A stretch of DNA of 11,043 nt from an uncultured Sphingomonas sp. (GTDB lineage: Bacteria; Pseudomonadota; Alphaproteobacteria; Sphingomonadales; Sphingomonadaceae), in the NCBI GenBank assembly GCA_946482655.1, contig CAMLSA010000102.1, positions 1-11,043 on the forward strand. The letters are read 5' to 3'. The notes below the pieces were generated by a model. The model was not told the DNA's origin and made no database searches. It worked only from the letters and a program-made list of their open reading frames with translations. Shown piece by piece: positions 7,069-11,043 of the stretch. Both the position numbers and the translations under genes were made by a program. The stretch's first letter is position 1; the number at the start of each line of letters is the position of its first letter.

Positions 7069-8585
7069 GCCAGCTCGATCAGCTCATCGCGCGGCTGAAG
7101 GTCCGTCCGGACGACGCCGCCGTCGCGGTCATGCTCGCCGAGGCCGCCGCCGCCGCCCAGGCCGAGGAGCGCGCGCTGCCCTATGTTGCGGCGCTTGCGG
7201 CCAAGCGCCGCAACGATCCGCTGCTGTGGCAGTGGACCGGTCTGCTTCACCGCGCGCTCGATCAGCATGCCGAAGCGATCAGCGCGTTCAACGCCGCCGC
7301 CCGGATCGCGCCGGCCAGCGCCCGCATCGCCCAGGGCCGGGCGCAGATCGCGCTCGAGGCCGGGCTCGACGCGGTGGACCTGTGCGAGGCGGCGATCGCG
7401 CTTGAACCGAACAATGGCGAAATGCTGCTCAGCCGCGCCGCGGCGCGGGTCGCGGCCGGCGACAGCGATCGGGCGATCGCCGAGATCGAGGCGCTGCTGG
7501 CGCAGCATCCCGGCTGGTATCCGGGCCATGATCGGCTGATCCGGCTTCGCTGGATGATGGGCGAGCGCGACCGCGCGACCGAGCTGATCGAGCGTAGCGC
7601 CGCCGCCCATCCGGGCGACCTCAATCTCTGGCGTATCCTGATCGCCGCGCGGATGGAGGCCGGGCGCTGGGAAGCGGCGCTCGATGCGATCGGCCGAGGC
7701 AGGGCGGCCCTGGGCGAGCAGCTCGGCTTCACCGCCAACGAAGCCGCGATTCGCTCGGAGACCGGGGCGGCGGCCGAGGCCGATACGCTGTTCGAGATCC
7801 TGGGCGGGGTCGAGGACCTGTCGGTCGCGATCCGTCATGTCCGGCACCTGCTGCGCACCGGCAGGATCGACGCGGCGCTGCCGCTGATCGAGCGCTGGCT
7901 CGCTCCCTCGGGCGCGCGGCGCGACATGTGGCCCTATGCCGCGATCGCCTGGCGGCTGACCGGCGATCCGCGCGAACAATGGCTCGACGGCGATCCCCGC
8001 TTCGTCTCGGTGATCGATCTCGCGGACCGGATTCCCGATCTCGATCGGCTTGCGAGCGTTTTACGCGGGCTGCACCGCGCCAGAAGCGAGCATCTCGACC
8101 AGTCGGTGCGCGGCGGCACCCAGACCGATGGTCCGCTGTTCAGCCGGCTCGAGCCCGAGGTCCAGGCGCTGCGGGCGCTGATCGTCGAGACGGTGGCCGG
8201 TCATGTCGCGCGGCTGCCGGCACGCGATCCCCGCCACCCGCTCCTCGGCTTCGACAGGCCCGTCAGGCCTCGCTTTGCCGGAAGCTGGTCGGTGCGGCTG
8301 GATGGCCAGGGCCACCATGCCAATCATGTCCATCCGGCCGGTTGGATCAGCTCGGCCTTCTATGTCGCCTTGCCCGATCAGTCGGGCGCCGGCGGGGAGG
8401 CGGGATGGCTGACCCTCGGCTCGCCCCAGGCCGAACTCGGCCTCGCCATGCGGCCGGTCCGCGCCATCCAGCCGCGCCCAGGGCGCCTTGTGCTCTTCCC
8501 ATCGACGATGTGGCACGGTACGATTCGCCATCAGGCCGGCGAGCGCCTGACCGTCGCGTTCGACATCGCCTTTCCCATCGGCTGA
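7065..8585 (+). CDS. TPR protein with putative 2OG-Fe(II) oxygenase domain (PF13759 type), 506 aa
   Basis: Predicted 2-oxoglutarate/Fe(II) oxygenase of unknown substrate. Residues about 1-300 are degenerate TPR-like helix pairs (EAISAFNAAARIAPASARIA, DLCEAAIALEPNNGEMLLSR, AIAEIEALLAQHPGWYPGHD). A linker contains QSVRGGTQTDGPLFSR (346-361), a conserved lead-in of this oxygenase family. The catalytic domain runs about 400-506: SWSVRLDGQGHHANHVHPAG, then WISSAFYVALPD, and near the end LFPSTMWHGTIRHQAGERLT. His421 and/or His423 with His484 are the probable iron ligands and Arg494 the probable 2OG contact; which of the first pair binds iron is uncertain. ATG at 7065 overlaps the previous stop. The frame is open further upstream, but the ATGA junction and the TPR start make this start best. 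The sulfotransferase gene starts 9 bases after its stop, indicating one transcription unit. Confidence 0.85.
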   Translation: MSQLDQLIARLKVRPDDAAVAVMLAEAAAAAQAEERALPYVAALAAKRRNDPLLWQWTGLLHRALDQHAEAISAFNAAARIAPASARIAQGRAQIALEAGLDAVDLCEAAIALEPNNGEMLLSRAAARVAAGDSDRAIAEIEALLAQHPGWYPGHDRLIRLRWMMGERDRATELIERSAAAHPGDLNLWRILIAARMEAGRWEAALDAIGRGRAALGEQLGFTANEAAIRSETGAAAEADTLFEILGGVEDLSVAIRHVRHLLRTGRIDAALPLIERWLAPSGARRDMWPYAAIAWRLTGDPREQWLDGDPRFVSVIDLADRIPDLDRLASVLRGLHRARSEHLDQSVRGGTQTDGPLFSRLEPEVQALRALIVETVAGHVARLPARDPRHPLLGFDRPVRPRFAGSWSVRLDGQGHHANHVHPAGWISSAFYVALPDQSGAGGEAGWLTLGSPQAELGLAMRPVRAIQPRPGRLVLFPSTMWHGTIRHQAGERLTVAFDIAFPIG

Positions 8586-8594
8586 GTTTCCGCA

Positions 8595-10472
8595 ATGACC
8601 CTGCCGCCTCCCCATCTCGCGCCCATTTTCGCCCGCATCAGGATCGGCGACATTTCCGGTGCCTACGGTATCGCGCAACGGATATTGCGCTCGCTGCCCA
8701 ATGATCAGCCCTTGCTGGCGCTGACCGGGATGCTCGGCTGTCGAGCGGACGATCTGCCCGGCGGCATCGATCGGCTTCGCAAGGCGCTGCTGCTCGAGCC
8801 GCGCGATCAGGCGACCCGCAACAACCTGGTCCGGGCACTGATAGAGAGCGAGGATTTCGACGCCGCCGACGCGGTCTGCGCCGCCGGCAGCCCGGATACC
8901 AAGTCGCTCCGGCTTGCGGCCTATGTTCATCAGCGCCAGGGCCGGCTGGAAGTGTCGATCGCCGAGTATCGCAGGGTCGTTGCGGCGCTTCCGGACGATT
9001 TCGAAAGCTGGAACAATCTCGGCAATCTCCATGCCGCGGTCGGGAATGGTGAAGAGGCGCTGGCGGCATTGCGCAAGGCGATCGAGCTTCGGCCCGACAT
9101 CATGCTGCCCTACGTCAACCTGTCGAAGCTTTTGAACCGGGGGCGGCTCCATGAGGAGCGATTGGCGCTGATGCGCGAAGCCGCTTCGCGAGAACCCGAC
9201 GATCCCGAAATTCAGGTCGAGCTCGGCCTGTCCGAGGCGACGATGCGCAATTTCGATGCCGCCGAAGCCGCCTACCGCGCCGCGATCCGGCTCGACGGGG
9301 CGTCGCTCGCACCCTATCTCGAACTCGCGGTCCTGCTGGAAAACCTGAATAGGACCGAGGCGCTGTCCGAACTGGCCGCAACGGCCGAGCGGCGGGGCCT
9401 GTCGCGCGGCGAAGCAGGATTCATCAAGGCGTGGGCGCTGCGGCGCGAGGGCCGGTTCGAAGAGGCGTTGCCGCTGGCACTCGCGGCCCCGGAGACGATC
9501 AGCCCCGTCAGGCGTAGCCAACTGATCGCTGAAGTGGCCGATCGGGTCGGCGATACCGACGCCGCCTTCGCCGCCTTTACCGCGATGAACGAGGCCGCGC
9601 TCCAGGGCACCCCCGACGACCGGCGCGACCGGATCGTCTATCTGGACGAGATAGGCGCCAACGGAGCATTGCTGTCGCGGGAGAGGATCGCCGGCTGGTC
9701 GCAGGTCCGCATCGATCCGTCACTCCCCTCGCCGATCTTCCTCGTCGGATTTCCGCGCTCGGGCACCACCTTGCTCGATACGCTGCTGATGAACCTCCCC
9801 GGCCTCCATGTTCTCGAAGAAATGCCGATCGTCCGCGCGGTGGAAGAGGAACTCGGAGATCCCACCCGAATCGCGACCTTGTCCTCAGCCGAGGCCAATG
9901 CGTTGCGGGCACGCTATTTCGATACGCTGGACCAAGTGTCGCCTCCCGAGCCGGGCCAGCGGATCGTCGACAAATTCCCTCTCCACATGGCGCGAATGGG
10001 AATCATCCATCGTATCTTCCCCGATGCGAAGGTGATCTTCGTCGAGCGGCATCCGTGCGACTGCGTGCTGAGCGCCTTCATGTCGAACTTCGAGCTCAAC
10101 CGCGCGATGCTGAGCTTCACCACGCTCGAAGGCGCCGCGCATCTCTACGACGTGGCAGCGACCGCCTGGACACGGGCCGAGGCGAACCTGCCGATCAAAG
10201 TGTATCGAATCCGCTACGAGCGCATGGTGGATGACCTAGAAGGCGAGATGCGCGGGCTCCTCGACTTCCTCGACATTCCCTGGCACGACGCGGTGCTCGA
10301 CAACCGGACCAGCGCCGCGCGCCGCACCCATATCGCAACTGCCAGCTATTCGCAGGTTACCGAGCCGATCTACGCGCGCTCGGTCGGCCGCTGGAAGCGC
10401 TATCGCAAGCAGATGGAACCGGTGCTGCCCATCCTGGCACCTTGGGCGGAACGGATGGATTACAGCATTTAG
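8595..10472 (+). CDS. TPR protein with sulfotransferase domain (PF13469 type), 625 aa
   Basis: Predicted PAPS-dependent sulfotransferase. Residues about 10-340 are TPR repeats, with two clear units at SWNNLGNLHAAVGNGEEALA and ALRKAIELRPDIMLPYVNLS and weaker ones on both sides. The sulfotransferase domain covers about 379-605. SPIFLVGFPRSGTTLLDTLL holds the 5'-phosphosulfate loop GFPRSGTT (385-392). HVLEEMPIVRAVEEEL follows; Glu408/Glu409 fall where tyrosylprotein sulfotransferases have the catalytic Glu of their CGEET motif. IVDKFP (457-462) and VERHPCDCVLSAFMSNFELN (483-502, with Ser493) fit the 3'-phosphate site. YSQVTEPIYARSVGRWKRYR is the usual C-terminal family motif. ATG at 8595 has no clear Shine-Dalgarno but lies 9 bases after the previous stop, suggesting coupling. 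Tyrosine is a possible acceptor by analogy with TPST; a lipid, sugar or small molecule is not excluded. There is no signal peptide, so it should act in the cytoplasm. Confidence 0.93.
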   Translation: MTLPPPHLAPIFARIRIGDISGAYGIAQRILRSLPNDQPLLALTGMLGCRADDLPGGIDRLRKALLLEPRDQATRNNLVRALIESEDFDAADAVCAAGSPDTKSLRLAAYVHQRQGRLEVSIAEYRRVVAALPDDFESWNNLGNLHAAVGNGEEALAALRKAIELRPDIMLPYVNLSKLLNRGRLHEERLALMREAASREPDDPEIQVELGLSEATMRNFDAAEAAYRAAIRLDGASLAPYLELAVLLENLNRTEALSELAATAERRGLSRGEAGFIKAWALRREGRFEEALPLALAAPETISPVRRSQLIAEVADRVGDTDAAFAAFTAMNEAALQGTPDDRRDRIVYLDEIGANGALLSRERIAGWSQVRIDPSLPSPIFLVGFPRSGTTLLDTLLMNLPGLHVLEEMPIVRAVEEELGDPTRIATLSSAEANALRARYFDTLDQVSPPEPGQRIVDKFPLHMARMGIIHRIFPDAKVIFVERHPCDCVLSAFMSNFELNRAMLSFTTLEGAAHLYDVAATAWTRAEANLPIKVYRIRYERMVDDLEGEMRGLLDFLDIPWHDAVLDNRTSAARRTHIATASYSQVTEPIYARSVGRWKRYRKQMEPVLPILAPWAERMDYSI

Positions 10473-10503
10473 AATCAACCCAGGAAGCACAGCCCGCTAT
10501 GGC

Positions 10504-10531
10504 CCGCCGTCGAAATACTCGCCAACGGCGG
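10504..10531. terminator. Hairpin between convergent genes
   Basis: CCGCCGT (10504-10510) and ACGGCGG (10525-10531) form a perfect 7-bp stem with a 14-base loop, in the 89-base gap between the sulfotransferase gene and the minus-strand small gene. No T run follows on either strand, so termination here would not be classical. It is the only structure I see in this gap. Confidence 0.35.
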
Positions 10532-10561
10532 ATGTTCTCGCCGCAGCCAATATGCCATGGA

Positions 10562-10810
10562 TCAGTTGCTCTTGTAGTTGTTCGCCTGGTTGCGGTCGAT
10601 CTCCATGCGCGACAGGCGTTGCTGTTCCTTCCACTGCGTCGCTGTCATGCAGGTCTTCTTCTTGACAAGCCGCGAGCCGGTCTGCTGCTCAGCCTTGCAG
10701 ATCATGCGGCTGGGATCCTTGGCCGCTTTTTTTGTTCCCTCTTCGTTGGCAAAGGCGGCCGACGACAGGGTGAAAGAAACGATCAGAGCGGCGGATAGCA
10801 GGTACTTCAT
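10562..10810 (-). CDS. Small secreted protein with two cysteines, 82 aa
   Basis: Predicted periplasmic protein of unknown function. Residues 1-21 are a clear signal peptide (MKYLLSAALIVSFTLSSAAFA). The mature part is about 61 residues, very basic and polar, with Cys38 and Cys54 in MICKAEQQTGSRLVKKKTCM, probably one disulfide, followed by TATQWKEQQRLSRMEIDRNQ. The pattern ICK-x3-x-TGSR-x5-K-x-C-M-T-x3-W is one I recognise as recurrent in small sphingomonad proteins of unknown role. ATG at 10810 was chosen because it begins the signal peptide; the open frame runs back to 10882 but would cross the hairpin and spoil the signal. A GGGG about 9 bases upstream is a weak ribosome site. The gene lies downstream of clpB on the same strand, separated by a hairpin. 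Confidence 0.72.
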   Translation of the reverse strand: MKYLLSAALIVSFTLSSAAFANEEGTKKAAKDPSRMICKAEQQTGSRLVKKKTCMTATQWKEQQRLSRMEIDRNQANNYKSN

Positions 10811-10831
10811 CGTGGCTAACCCCATTTGTGC

Positions 10832-10859
10832 ATAATAGCAGGATAACATGGGCTGTCTT
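10832..10859 (-). promoter_or_regulatory. Possible promoter of the small secreted protein gene
   Basis: On the minus strand AAGACA (10859-10854) and TATTAT (10837-10832) are 16 bases apart, with four of six and five of six matches to sigma-70 boxes. The -35 lies inside the inverted repeat at 10849-10872, so the repeat could also serve as an operator. Confidence 0.3.
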
Positions 10860-10879
10860 GGCTGACAGCCCAGGTTTTT
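10849..10879. terminator. Strong hairpin with T run, between clpB and the small secreted gene
   Basis: TGGGCTGTC (10849-10857) and GACAGCCCA (10864-10872) form a perfect 9-bp stem with the 6-base loop TTGGCT. On the plus strand GGTTTTT follows, an intrinsic terminator shape. The minus strand, on which clpB is transcribed and ends 25 bases earlier, has only TGTTAT after the stem. It is most simply the clpB terminator acting with a poor tail, or a bidirectional terminator whose better side stops plus-strand transcription. Confidence 0.6.
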
Positions 10880-10897
10880 CAAGCCCGGGTCATGCCC

Positions 10898-11043
10898 TCA
10901 GATTGCCCTGAGCTCGAGCTTTCCGTCGCCTTCGTCGATCGTCAGCGTCGATCCGTCGGGCACCTCGCCCTTGAGGATGGCATCGGCAAGCGGGTCCTGC
11001 AGATATTTCTGCACCGCGCGCTTGAGCGGCCGTGCGCCATAGA
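10898..11043 (-). CDS. clpB: ATP-dependent chaperone ClpB, C-terminal 47 codons (5' part outside window)
   Basis: C-terminal end of the Hsp100 disaggregase ClpB, a cytoplasmic AAA+ hexamer that rescues aggregated proteins with DnaK. Only the D2 small-domain end is present. It begins YGARPLKRAVQKYLQDPLAD, the highly conserved sensor-2 region in which the Arg of GARPL contacts ATP. It continues with AILKGEVPDGSTLTIDEGDG and ends ELRAI. The stop TGA is at 10900-10898 on the minus strand. ClpA and ClpC share part of this motif, but the QKYLQDPLA-type continuation and the short tail fit ClpB. The full gene would extend well past the right edge. The small secreted gene follows on the same strand beyond a hairpin. 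Confidence 0.92.
   Translation of the reverse strand, partial: YGARPLKRAVQKYLQDPLADAILKGEVPDGSTLTIDEGDGKLELRAI

Noticed and set aside
8061..9521. Minus-strand open frame of 486 codons across the oxygenase and sulfotransferase genes
   Set aside because: It covers two convincing plus-strand genes and their junction, has no recognisable domain, and follows from the codon bias of the plus strand.
10811..10882. N-terminal extension of the small secreted protein by 24 residues
   Set aside because: It would be translated through the 9-bp hairpin and would move the signal peptide away from the N-terminus.

Overview
The window looks like a chromosomal segment from a high-GC alphaproteobacterium, most likely a sphingomonad (Sphingomonadaceae). 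This rests on the xseA / DUF2093 / M23-lipoprotein order, a TonB-dependent receptor of the type abundant in that group, small secreted proteins of sphingomonad style, frequent GTG and TTG starts and strong G/C third positions. No tRNA, rRNA, CRISPR array, transposase or prophage gene was seen. Species cannot be named from sequence alone.

Layout. (1) Bases 1-1916, plus strand: the 3' end of xseA (exonuclease VII large subunit), a 65-residue DUF2093 protein and an M23 (LytM-type) metallopeptidase lipoprotein whose TTG start overlaps the preceding stop. (2) Bases 1948-2469, minus strand: a secreted protein of unknown function, convergent with the peptidase. (3) Bases 2470-2741: a divergent control region with a near-perfect palindrome and candidate promoters. 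(4) Bases 2742-10472, plus strand: a TonB-dependent outer-membrane receptor of 1011 residues, a good intrinsic terminator, then three tightly packed genes. Each of these three has an N-terminal TPR-like solenoid and a C-terminal modifying domain: an aspartyl/asparaginyl beta-hydroxylase, a 2-oxoglutarate/Fe(II) oxygenase of the PF13759 type, and a sulfotransferase of the PF13469 type. (5) Bases 10562-11043, minus strand: a small secreted two-cysteine protein and the last 47 codons of clpB, separated by a strong hairpin.

The receptor plus three TPR enzymes is the most interesting part. Two predicted Fe(II)/2OG hydroxylases and a PAPS-dependent sulfotransferase, all carrying protein-binding repeats, sit behind a receptor with seven closely spaced cysteine pairs. 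A reasonable but unproven reading is a post-translational modification module acting on the receptor, on another exported protein or on a peptide ligand. The domain combination recalls animal ASPH (TPR plus beta-hydroxylase) and tyrosylprotein sulfotransferase. The substrate is not evident. A 20-codon open frame between the terminator and the first enzyme gene is the only peptide-sized candidate, and it is weak.
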